Positions 1-5,904 of a stretch of DNA of 6,287 nt are shown piece after piece. The stretch spans positions 1 to 6,287 of the forward strand of contig JANLYD010000419.1 in NCBI GenBank assembly GCA_031365465.1, written 5' to 3'. Numbering within the stretch: the first letter of the stretch is position 1; each line of letters opens with the position of its first letter. The translations under genes were made by a program, and so were the position numbers. This DNA comes from JABFRJ01 sp031365465. GTDB taxonomy: Bacteria > Pseudomonadota > Alphaproteobacteria > Rhizobiales > Hyphomicrobiaceae. The notes under the pieces are model-generated. The model was not told the origin of the DNA. It did no database searches and was given only the letters and a program-made list of their open reading frames with translations.

Positions 1-19
1 GACCATCCCCCCACCCTAG

Positions 20-42
20 CCCTCCCCCACGAGGGGGGAGGG
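20..42. repeat. GC-rich dispersed hairpin (REP-like), copy 1
   Basis: Bases 20-28 (CCCTCCCCC) are perfectly complementary to 34-42, giving a 9-bp almost all-GC stem with a 5-base loop (ACGAG). The flanks (CACCCTAGCC before, GAAATCC after) and the ACGAGGGG centre recur in the second copy at 202-219. Such elements are common between genes in alphaproteobacterial genomes, which is family knowledge. Nothing here shows a specific function. It lacks a T-run on either side, so it is not a textbook intrinsic terminator. Confidence 0.7.
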
Positions 43-201
43 AAATCCTTGGTGTTTGAGGGGACGTAGGGTGGTATTTAAATGTGGGCGGCCAGGACTG
101 GATTGCGCCGACTCTTTCGCCGGTGACGTTGCGGTGGTAGGCCGTTGGAACGGGCGTCGACGTTGCGAGTGCGGGCCATTTCGCGACGACCGCCCCTGGC
201 C

Positions 202-219
202 CTGCCCCACGAGGGGCAG
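202..219. repeat. GC-rich dispersed hairpin (REP-like), copy 2, just upstream of tsaD
   Basis: Bases 202-208 (CTGCCCC) pair with 213-219 (GGGGCAG) around the four-base loop ACGA. The surrounding sequence CCTGGCCCTGCCCCACGAGG parallels copy 1 (CCTAGCCCTCCCCCACGAGG), and both are followed by GAATCC or AAATCC, so the two are related copies in the same orientation about 180 bases apart. It ends 27 bases before the tsaD ATG, so it probably lies in the tsaD 5' untranslated region and could affect mRNA structure. That effect is inference. Confidence 0.65.
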
Positions 220-246
220 TGAATCCGATGAAAGTTTGTGGAAAGC

Positions 247-1344
247 ATGCCGGACGCAGCACCAGCGCTGATCCTGGGGATCGAAACGAGCTGCGACGAG
301 ACGGCGGCGGCGGTGGTTGCGCGATCGGCGGATGGTCGTGGAGAGATCCGTTCGAACGTGGTGCGGGCGCAGTGGGAGCAGCATCGGCCCTACGGCGGCG
401 TGGTGCCGGAACTGGCCTCGCGGGCGCATGTGGAGTGTCTGGACGAGATCATCGCGGAGGCGATGGCCGAGGCCCGGGTTGGGTTCGCGGACTTGGCGGG
501 AATAGCAGTGACGGCGGGACCGGGGCTGATCGGCGGGCTGATGGTGGGGGTGATCACGGCGGAGGTGATAGCGGGGGTGCACGGGTTGCCGCTGCTGGCG
601 ATCAATCATCTCGAAGCGCACGCGCTGACGGTCGGGTTGACGGAAAATCTCAAGCCGCCGTACCTGCTGCTGCTGGTGTCGGGCGGGCATACGCAGTTGC
701 TGGCGGTGCGCGATGTAGGCTCCTATGTGCGGCTCGGCACGACTATCGACGATGCGTTGGGCGAAGCGTTCGACAAGACCGCGAAGCTGCTGGGCCTGGG
801 TGTGCCGGGCGGACCGGCGGTGGAGCGTGCGGCATTGCACGGCAAACCGGGGCGGTTCAATCTGCCGATGCCGTTGCATGGGCGGCCGGAGCCGAACTTC
901 TCGTTTTCCGGGCTGAAGAATGCGATCCGGTTGGCGGCACATGCGGCAGCGCCGGTGAGCGATCAGGACATCGCCGACCTGTGCGCGGATTTTCAAGTCG
1001 CGGTGGCAGGCAGCGTGGCGGACCGGGTGCGCAAGGCGTTCGGCCTCGCGGATGAGCTGTTTGGCCATGGGCAGCCGAAACATCTGGTGGTTGCGGGCGG
1101 GGTCGCGGCGAACATGGCATTGCGCGCGCGTCTTGCGGATGTGGCCGCCGAGGCCGGCTATGCGCTGCACGTGCCGCCGGTGGCGTTGTGCGGCGACAAC
1201 GGCGCGATGATCGCGTGGGCGGGCGCGGAACGGCTGGCACGAGGGCTGATCGATGCGCGGGGGATCGTGCCGCGCGCGCGCTGGCCACTGGACACGCAGG
1301 CGAAAGCGCTGCTGGGGGCGGGGCGGCTCGGGGCCAAGGCATGA
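247..1344 (+). CDS. tsaD: tRNA N6-adenosine threonylcarbamoyltransferase TsaD (Kae1/Gcp family)
   Basis: TsaD transfers the threonylcarbamoyl group from threonylcarbamoyl-AMP to A37 of ANN-reading tRNAs (t6A). In bacteria it acts in the cytoplasm with TsaB, TsaE and TsaC. The 365-residue product has the full set of family motifs: ETSCDET (13-19), the metal-binding HxxxH as HLEAH (H121, H125), SGGHT (145-149), the DDALGEAFDKTAKLLGLGVPGG block, FSFSGLKNAI, GGVAANMALR, and C-terminal CGDNGAMIAWAG, where D317 fits the third metal ligand. Length is normal for an alphaproteobacterial member. I start at the ATG at 247, so the protein opens just before the conserved ILGIETSCDET. An in-frame GTG at 238 would add three residues, and neither start has a strong ribosome binding site. 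The stop TGA (1342-1344) overlaps an ATG at 1341. It is probably co-transcribed with gpsA. Confidence 0.97.
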   Translation: MPDAAPALILGIETSCDETAAAVVARSADGRGEIRSNVVRAQWEQHRPYGGVVPELASRAHVECLDEIIAEAMAEARVGFADLAGIAVTAGPGLIGGLMVGVITAEVIAGVHGLPLLAINHLEAHALTVGLTENLKPPYLLLLVSGGHTQLLAVRDVGSYVRLGTTIDDALGEAFDKTAKLLGLGVPGGPAVERAALHGKPGRFNLPMPLHGRPEPNFSFSGLKNAIRLAAHAAAPVSDQDIADLCADFQVAVAGSVADRVRKAFGLADELFGHGQPKHLVVAGGVAANMALRARLADVAAEAGYALHVPPVALCGDNGAMIAWAGAERLARGLIDARGIVPRARWPLDTQAKALLGAGRLGAKA

Positions 1345-1406
1345 GCGTGCGCCGGACGATGAACGGCTATTTGAGTGCGCAAAGCGGGAGGCAGCGAACA
1401 GAATGA
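1341..1406 (+). CDS. possible 21-codon coupling ORF between tsaD and gpsA
   Basis: An ATG at 1341 overlaps the tsaD stop as ATGA, and the frame runs 21 codons (MSVRRTMNGYLSAQSGRQRT plus E) to a TGA at 1404-1406, which overlaps the gpsA ATG (1403-1405), again as ATGA. The frame therefore fits exactly into the tsaD-gpsA gap and would let ribosomes pass from one gene to the next by termination-reinitiation. The peptide resembles nothing I know, is basic and short, and has no well-spaced ribosome binding site. Both overlaps could be coincidence, so the peptide itself may have no function even if the frame is translated. Confidence 0.2.
   Translation: MSVRRTMNGYLSAQSGRQRTE
1386..1391 (+). promoter_or_regulatory. 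ribosome binding site for gpsA
   Basis: GGGAGG lies 11 bases before the ATG at 1403 and is the best Shine-Dalgarno match in the gap. It supports 1403 rather than an upstream in-frame start inside tsaD (the frame is open from 1253). The spacing is slightly longer than ideal. Confidence 0.55.
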
Positions 1407-2410
1407 CATCGAGCGATCCATTCGCTGCAATCGCCGTGATCGGTGGAGGTGCGTTCGGTACGGCGCTGGCACAGACGTTGGCGCAAGCCGGACGCGATGT
1501 GACGATGATGGCGCGCAACGCGGCTGTGGTGGGCGAGATCAACGGCCAGCACAACAACGGCGTTTATCTGCCTGGCGTGACGCTCGATCCGCGGATCACG
1601 GCGACAACGGATTTCTCACGGCTGGCTCAGGCCGACGTCGTGCTGCTGGTGACGCCGGCGCAAGCGACGCGGGCGACGATCGAACTGGCGGTGCGGCATG
1701 TGCGACCGGGCGTGCCGATCGTGATCTGCGCGAAGGGCATCGAGCAGACGAGCGGACAGCGCTTGAGCACGGTGGTTGCAAGCGTGATGCCGGACGCACC
1801 GATCGCGGTGCTCTCGGGGCCGGCGTTCGCGGCCGACATCGTGCGCGGTTTGCCGACGGCGGTGACATTGGCTGCTGCAGACGCGGCATTGGGTACGGCG
1901 CTGGCAGGCCTTATCGGCACGCGGCATTTTCGAATCTATTGGAGCGACGACATCGTCGGCGTCGAACTGGGCGGGGCGGTGAAGAACGTATTGGCGATCG
2001 CCGCCGGAATCGTCGCCGGGAAGCGCCTCGGCGCGAGTGCACACGCGGCGTTGGTGACACGAGGGTTTGCGGAACTGCGCCGCTTCGGTGGCGCGCTCGG
2101 CGCGAAGCCTGAAACGCTGCAGGGGCTGTCGGGGCTGGGCGATTTGCTGCTGACGGCGTCGAGCCCGCAATCGCGCAACATGAGCCTCGGAATCGGGCTT
2201 GGCGAAGGACGCGCGTTGGGCGAATTGTTGGGCAGCCGGCGATCGGTTTGCGAAGGAGTGGCAACGGCTGCGGCGGTAGTCGCACTCGCGCGGACGCATG
2301 CGCTGGACATGCCGATCGCCGAAGCTGTGCATGCGATCTGCACGGGCGCAACGACGGTCGACGTTGCCGTGGCGGGCCTGCTGGCGCGGCCGTTCAAGGC
2401 GGAAGATTAG
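1403..2410 (+). CDS. gpsA: glycerol-3-phosphate dehydrogenase [NAD(P)+] GpsA
   Basis: GpsA reduces dihydroxyacetone phosphate to sn-glycerol-3-phosphate in the cytoplasm, the entry step for phospholipid synthesis. The 335-residue protein begins with a Rossmann fold carrying GGGAFGTALA (dinucleotide-binding G14-x-G16-x-x-G19). Further motifs are CAKGIE (K111), SGPAFA (138-143), GGAVKNVLAIAAGI with the expected catalytic lysine K194, TRGFAEL, GLSGLGDLLLT, and SRN (R258, N259) at the substrate/cofactor site. Length matches the family. The ATG at 1403 puts the Rossmann beta strand near residue 9, as expected, and GGGAGG precedes it. The gene lies 58 bases after tsaD in the same direction, and the pairing is common in alphaproteobacteria, so an operon is likely. 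The downstream neighbour is convergent, 43 bases away. Confidence 0.97.
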   Translation: MTSSDPFAAIAVIGGGAFGTALAQTLAQAGRDVTMMARNAAVVGEINGQHNNGVYLPGVTLDPRITATTDFSRLAQADVVLLVTPAQATRATIELAVRHVRPGVPIVICAKGIEQTSGQRLSTVVASVMPDAPIAVLSGPAFAADIVRGLPTAVTLAAADAALGTALAGLIGTRHFRIYWSDDIVGVELGGAVKNVLAIAAGIVAGKRLGASAHAALVTRGFAELRRFGGALGAKPETLQGLSGLGDLLLTASSPQSRNMSLGIGLGEGRALGELLGSRRSVCEGVATAAAVVALARTHALDMPIAEAVHAICTGATTVDVAVAGLLARPFKAED

Positions 2411-2426
2411 ATCTCGCTGATCTTTT
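2409..2426 (+). terminator. weak candidate terminator of gpsA
   Basis: AGATC (2409-2413) pairs with GATCT (2419-2423) around a 5-base loop and is followed by TTT. It overlaps the gpsA stop codon and sits in the convergent gap, where a terminator is expected. The stem is only 5 bp with two G-C pairs and the T-run is short, so this is a tentative call. Confidence 0.25.
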
Positions 2427-2453
2427 GCTCGTACGCGTGGTTATCGACTGGAG

Positions 2454-3026
2454 CTAAAACGAGCTGCCGGGTTGGGCGAGGAAGTCGAGTTCCTCTGGCG
2501 TCGAAGTGCGACCGAGGGCTGCGTTGCGGTGAGGAAAACGGCCGAAGCGCGCGATGATGTTGCGATGGGCTTCGGCAAATTTCGTCAGTTCGGCGTCGGC
2601 GAGGTTGCCGATCAGTTCGACGGCGCGCTGTTGATCGCTTGGCGCTTCACTGTGTTCGAACGGAAGATACAGAAACAGGCGCTCGTTTTTAGAGAGTGTT
2701 TGGTCCAGTCCTTTCGAAGTGGCGGAGCGCGCGACGGCGAGCGCGAGGGGATCGGTGGCGAATGCCTGCGCCGTGCCGCGGAAAATATTGCGCGGGACCT
2801 GATCGAGCAGCAGCACGGTGGCGACGGCGCGCGTGGCGGTCCCGGTCGCGGCCTCGACGTCCATCCCGGTCGCTATGGCATCGAGCGACGCCGCAAATCG
2901 CTCGCGTATGCGCGTATCGATCTCGGCCGGTGGCCGGAACCAATGGGCCGGGTCCATCTCGACGAACCAGAACGAATGGATATCGCGAACCCAATCGGTT
3001 TCAAGTGCGGGCGATTGATCGGCCAT
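2454..3026 (-). CDS. DUF924 family protein
   Basis: This 190-residue cytoplasmic protein belongs to the DUF924 family, an all-helical TPR-like fold found in bacteria and some eukaryotes with no established biochemical role. Recognisable signatures in order are an N-terminal FWFVEMDPAHWF segment (19-30), LLLDQVPRNIFRGTAQAFATD (centred on D75-N80), LFLYLPFEHSE (117-126), and a C-terminal HRNIIARFGRFPHRNAALGR (154-173). Length is typical and the motifs are intact, so the gene looks functional. No signal peptide or membrane segment is visible. The ATG at 3026 is the natural start. Only a weak GGA element precedes it. It runs in the same direction as the hydrolase pair but 163 bases downstream of it, so it may have its own promoter in 3027-3189. 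I could not identify that promoter, and I see no gene in the gap. Confidence 0.9.
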   Translation of the reverse strand: MADQSPALETDWVRDIHSFWFVEMDPAHWFRPPAEIDTRIRERFAASLDAIATGMDVEAATGTATRAVATVLLLDQVPRNIFRGTAQAFATDPLALAVARSATSKGLDQTLSKNERLFLYLPFEHSEAPSDQQRAVELIGNLADAELTKFAEAHRNIIARFGRFPHRNAALGRTSTPEELDFLAQPGSSF

Positions 3027-3189
3027 AGCTCAGGTCCGGTCGTGAGTGATGACGGTTGATGCTCATGCGCCTCATCTGGGGTACGCCAATGAAAGCGCAA
3101 GCTGTCGCGCTAGCGGCACAAGTTCGAATGCGGCCAGCGACGAGAAGCTCAATCGTATCTATTGGCGGGGTCGTGTCGCGATTGACCGC

Positions 3190-4245
3190 TCACGGACGGC
3201 CGCTGTCGCAGAGGCCGTAGGCGTGGTTGACGGCTTCGGTGCGGTTCTTGAAGCGTCCGGTGATGCGGCCGCCGGGGGCGTGACTGGAGATATAGGCCGA
3301 CGCTTGCGTGTCTTCGTTGCCGCCTTCGACGTCGAGGGCGGTGAGGGTGACGCCGGTCGTGGTTTCCGCGCGGATCAACAGCGTGACGCCGCCGCCGAAG
3401 CTGGCGGACATGACTTGGCACGCGTTGCCGGCTGCGGCGGGGGCGGCAATGGCGGCGCTGCCGGCGCCCAATGCGGCGCGTTTGGCGTTCGGCTCGGCAT
3501 CGACTGCCTTGCGCGCCAGCGTGGTGCCGCGTGTCGGTTCTGCCGCTGGGGTCGCAACCGGCTGCTCGGCTTGGCTGCCGTTGCAATGGGCAACGCGGAA
3601 ACGTTCGGCCAATGTCGTGATCGAGCGGGCGTAGGTTCGGTCGGCGGCCCAGCGGTTGGTCAGATCGGCGAAATGGACCGGGCGGTTCAAGCGCCGCGAT
3701 TGCTTGATGACGCCGTCTTGAACATCGCGGGTGCGCGCGGCAACCGGGTTGGTCACGAACTCGCCGGAATAGGCGACGAGATGCTGCATTTGTGCGAGCA
3801 CGCCGGTGGACACATCCGGAAAGCTCTCGCCCGGCACGCCGTTGCCGGTCGCACCGATGCCGGCAAAATTGTTCTGCTTGGGCTTCACGTCGCCAGGATT
3901 GCCGTCGCCGCGACGGAACTTCAGGTAGTTGGTTTCGAGCAGCATCTGATAAAACGCGAAATCCCACCGAACCCGCGTCGCTTCGCCATGGCGTTTGTAG
4001 TCGGCGGCAATATTCGCGAATTTCGGATCGAGTTGTTCGTTCTGGCTGCGCAGAAATGCGGTCATGCGTTCGGGCGTCACGCACTGGGGCACGACGTTGG
4101 CGGCCGAGAGGCGGATCTCAGGAGTTTCTGGGCCGCGTTCGGTGGTGGACGTGGTCGAGCGCCGGCGCGCGGCATCGGCGGCGGTAACGCCTGCGACCGA
4201 CAGCAACGCCGACGCGATCGAAACACCTAACAACCAGCGCGACAT
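3190..4245 (-). CDS. secreted glucosaminidase-domain protein (GH73-like), downstream paralogue
   Basis: This is a predicted periplasmic peptidoglycan hydrolase of 351 residues. An N-terminal signal peptide (MSRWLLGVSI..., hydrophobic 4-21, likely cleavage after ADA at about 25) precedes a glucosaminidase-type domain at about 45-221. That domain contains RWDFAFYQMLLE with candidate catalytic E104, QNNFAGIGATG (124-134) and ESFPDVSTG (140-148). GH73 enzymes cut between GlcNAc and MurNAc. The match here is by motif only, so substrate and activity are inferred. A short Ala-rich linker (222-275) contains LGAG (259-262). The protein ends in a domain bracketed by C276 and C346. Its only other cysteines are C55 and C221, bracketing the catalytic domain. 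I chose the ATG at 4245 because GGAG stands 7 bases before it. An in-frame ATG at 4269 would add eight residues and place that GGAG inside the coding frame. It is paralogous to the gene at 4302-5678 and probably shares its operon. Confidence 0.85.
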   Translation of the reverse strand: MSRWLLGVSIASALLSVAGVTAADAARRRSTTSTTERGPETPEIRLSAANVVPQCVTPERMTAFLRSQNEQLDPKFANIAADYKRHGEATRVRWDFAFYQMLLETNYLKFRRGDGNPGDVKPKQNNFAGIGATGNGVPGESFPDVSTGVLAQMQHLVAYSGEFVTNPVAARTRDVQDGVIKQSRRLNRPVHFADLTNRWAADRTYARSITTLAERFRVAHCNGSQAEQPVATPAAEPTRGTTLARKAVDAEPNAKRAALGAGSAAIAAPAAAGNACQVMSASFGGGVTLLIRAETTTGVTLTALDVEGGNEDTQASAYISSHAPGGRITGRFKNRTEAVNHAYGLCDSGRP

Positions 4246-4252
4246 GCTTTTA

Positions 4253-4256
4253 CTCC
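4253..4256 (-). promoter_or_regulatory. ribosome binding site deciding the 4245 start
   Basis: On the minus strand GGAG is followed by a 7-base spacer and the ATG at 4245, which starts a clean signal peptide (MSRWLL). This favours the shorter protein over the in-frame ATG at 4269. Confidence 0.7.
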
Positions 4257-4301
4257 GGATATCAGCCATCAGGGCAGTTCAGGACGAAGGGAGCACGTGC
4301 A

Positions 4302-5678
4302 TCAGCCTTCGGGACACAATTCGAAGGCTTTGTCCAAGGCGAGATTCTGCGTGTTGAATTGGCCGGCGACTTTGCCTCCTTTGGCATAGGCGGCGATGAA
4401 GGCTTCAGCCTCGCGCGCTTCCTGTCCCTCGTTCACGTCGAGCACGGTGAAGTTGGCGACCTGATCGACGACTGCTTTGACGATGACGGCGCGTTGACCG
4501 CCGTAGCTTGCCGTATAGACACGGCATTTCTGCTTGCCGGCGTCCGGAGTAGCTATGGGTTGCGCTGGTTCAACAGGAAGGTCTGGTGCACGCGCGACGG
4601 GCTCGGCAGCCGGCGGCAACGCTTTCGGCACCGCTGCGGCTGCGGCGGTTTTAACGACGGGCGCCGTCGGCTTCTGAGGCAATTGCGGGACCGGCAGTTT
4701 GGCAGAGCGTTGCGCTGCCGGAGGCGTGCCAGAGGGCTGAGTGGCTTGTGCGGCAACGTCTGCCGGAGCCGCAGCTCCGGCAGCAGCCGACGTCTCGGCG
4801 GGTGGCGAATTCAGGATCTTCACCGGCATCATCGGAGCGACTGCTGTTCCAGCCCCGAGCGCGGAGCGTTGCTCAGACCCCGTTTCCATCGCGCGGCGCA
4901 CCAACTCGTTGCCGTCAACTTTATCGGACGTCGCGACAGCGACTTTCGGCGCCGCCGTGTCGTTCGCACCCACGACGCGGACGCCGTCGCCGCCGCCTCG
5001 CACGCTCGACACCAATTCGGGCTGCGGATCGGGACTGTTGCAGAACTCGGCCGTGAACTGCTTGGCGACGTCTTCGAGGCGGCCTGCGTAGGTGTCGGAC
5101 CCGTCGGTCCACTTCTCGGCAAGGTTTGAAAACGTCACTTCGTGCTTGATGGTTTTGCGCCATTGCGAGAGCAAGCCCATTTCCTGAATGCGGCGCGTTC
5201 GCTGGGCGACCGGCGCGGCAACCGTCTCGCCGGTATATAGCGAAACGTGCTGTAAATGCGCGCGCACGCCGGTGGCGACGTCGGGGAAGCTTTCGTAAGA
5301 GTTCTTATCAATCGGACGCAGGCCGGCAAAATTGTTCTGTTCGGCTTTGACGCCGGCGATGCGCGCGCCTTTCGCGTACGAGAGATGTCCGGTTTCCAGC
5401 ATCATCTGATAAAATGCGAAGTCCCAGCGAAGTCCGAGCGCCTCGCCCTCGCGCATGTAGTCTGCGGCGATGGCATTGAACTGCGGCGACAGACCCGGAT
5501 TTTTTCTGGTCAGATACGCCTGCAACCGGCCGGGGGTGGCACAGGCGGGAACGGCGTTGGCGGCCGTCAGCTTGATGGCCGGAAGATCGGCCGCAGCTGC
5601 GGCGTGCACCCCTGCACCAAGGATCACCGTTGCGAGGGCGCCAATGCCGACACGGGCCGCGAGACTGATGCTCTGCAT
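4302..5678 (-). CDS. secreted glucosaminidase-domain protein (GH73-like), upstream paralogue with long Pro/Ala linker
   Basis: This is a predicted periplasmic cell-wall hydrolase of 458 residues. A signal peptide (hydrophobic core about 7-25, Ala-rich cleavage region near 30) leads into a glucosaminidase-type domain at about 34-213. That domain has RWDFAFYQMMLE with candidate catalytic E95, QNNFAGL (114-120) and ESFPDVATG (129-137). These motifs match the neighbour at 3190-4245 in order and spacing. Next come a segment ending in LGAG (274-277) and a long low-complexity Pro/Ala-rich linker (about 278-384). The C-terminal domain is bracketed by C385 and C455. C46 and C213 bracket the catalytic domain, and there are no other cysteines. 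I start at 5678 because AGGTGG lies 6 bases upstream. An in-frame ATG at 5714 would place 12 non-hydrophobic residues before the signal peptide. It is the first gene of the likely two-gene operon. Hydrolytic activity is inferred from motifs. A role in cell division or envelope remodelling is plausible but not shown. Confidence 0.86.
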   Translation of the reverse strand: MQSISLAARVGIGALATVILGAGVHAAAAADLPAIKLTAANAVPACATPGRLQAYLTRKNPGLSPQFNAIAADYMREGEALGLRWDFAFYQMMLETGHLSYAKGARIAGVKAEQNNFAGLRPIDKNSYESFPDVATGVRAHLQHVSLYTGETVAAPVAQRTRRIQEMGLLSQWRKTIKHEVTFSNLAEKWTDGSDTYAGRLEDVAKQFTAEFCNSPDPQPELVSSVRGGGDGVRVVGANDTAAPKVAVATSDKVDGNELVRRAMETGSEQRSALGAGTAVAPMMPVKILNSPPAETSAAAGAAAPADVAAQATQPSGTPPAAQRSAKLPVPQLPQKPTAPVVKTAAAAAVPKALPPAAEPVARAPDLPVEPAQPIATPDAGKQKCRVYTASYGGQRAVIVKAVVDQVANFTVLDVNEGQEAREAEAFIAAYAKGGKVAGQFNTQNLALDKAFELCPEG

Positions 5679-5684
5679 ACAATA

Positions 5685-5690
5685 CCACCT
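5685..5690 (-). promoter_or_regulatory. ribosome binding site deciding the 5678 start
   Basis: On the minus strand AGGTGG is followed by a 6-base spacer and the ATG at 5678, a good Shine-Dalgarno arrangement. It supports the start MQSISLAARV over the upstream in-frame ATG at 5714. Confidence 0.7.
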
Positions 5691-5790
5691 GAACGACGCG
5701 ACATTCAAAAACAAAGCTCGATTGAACCGACGTCAAACCGACGCTGGCGCCCGCGCGGCGACCGAACCGCCACGCACAGACCTCAAAGTG

Positions 5791-5815
5791 TAGTTAACGA
5801 GAGCTTAGTTAACGA
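5791..5815. repeat. direct repeat TAGTTAACGA x2
   Basis: TAGTTAACGA occurs at 5791-5800 and again, exactly, at 5806-5815, separated by five bases (15-base start-to-start). Each copy contains the palindrome GTTAAC. It lies 113-137 bases upstream of the hydrolase start at 5678, in an unusually AT-rich stretch for this window, so a regulator-binding role is plausible. A 15-base period would not put both copies on the same helix face. Confidence 0.6.
5794..5808. promoter_or_regulatory. near-consensus CtrA-type box
   Basis: TTAA-CGAGAGC-TTAG fits the alphaproteobacterial CtrA consensus TTAA-N7-TTAA with one mismatch and the correct 7-base spacer. It is embedded in the TAGTTAACGA direct repeat about 115-130 bases upstream of the hydrolase ATG at 5678. 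CtrA controls cell-cycle and envelope genes in this class, which suits a cell-wall hydrolase. No convincing -10/-35 pair could be placed around it, so the assignment is hypothetical. Confidence 0.35.
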
Positions 5816-5904
5816 ACCGTAATCATTTCCCCAGAGACACAGTTAAACTGCTCATTACGGCGTGAGTGCGAAACGCTGATGGCAGGAGCAAGGCATGTTT
5901 GCTT

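Noticed and set aside
74..82. TATTTAAAT as a tsaD or divergent-gene promoter
   Set aside because: It is AT-rich but no -35 at proper spacing was found, and it is more than 160 bases from the tsaD start.
16..1557. 513-residue open frame on the minus strand opposite tsaD and the start of gpsA
   Set aside because: It is an Arg/His/Gln-rich shadow frame produced by GC-rich codon use. It has no family motif, overlaps two certain genes, and ends in the REP-like hairpin.
3094..3111. Terminator for the hydrolase operon (AGCGC/GCGCT stem then TTTC on the minus strand)
   Set aside because: The stem is only 5 bp with an 8-base loop and a poor T-run. It could arise by chance in GC-rich sequence.
3090..3221. 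43-codon frame beginning MKAQAVALAAQV on the plus strand
   Set aside because: It runs into the 3' end of the hydrolase gene on the other strand, has no ribosome binding site and no recognisable features.
3046..4230. 394-residue open frame on the plus strand
   Set aside because: It lies antisense to the glucosaminidase-type gene with its signal peptide, ribosome binding site and conserved motifs. The plus-strand product has composition typical of an antisense shadow.
5708..5736. Sigma-70-like promoter for the hydrolase gene (TTGACG, 17 bases, TGTTTT on the minus strand)
   Set aside because: The -35 is good but the -10 matches only three of six positions, so it cannot be called.
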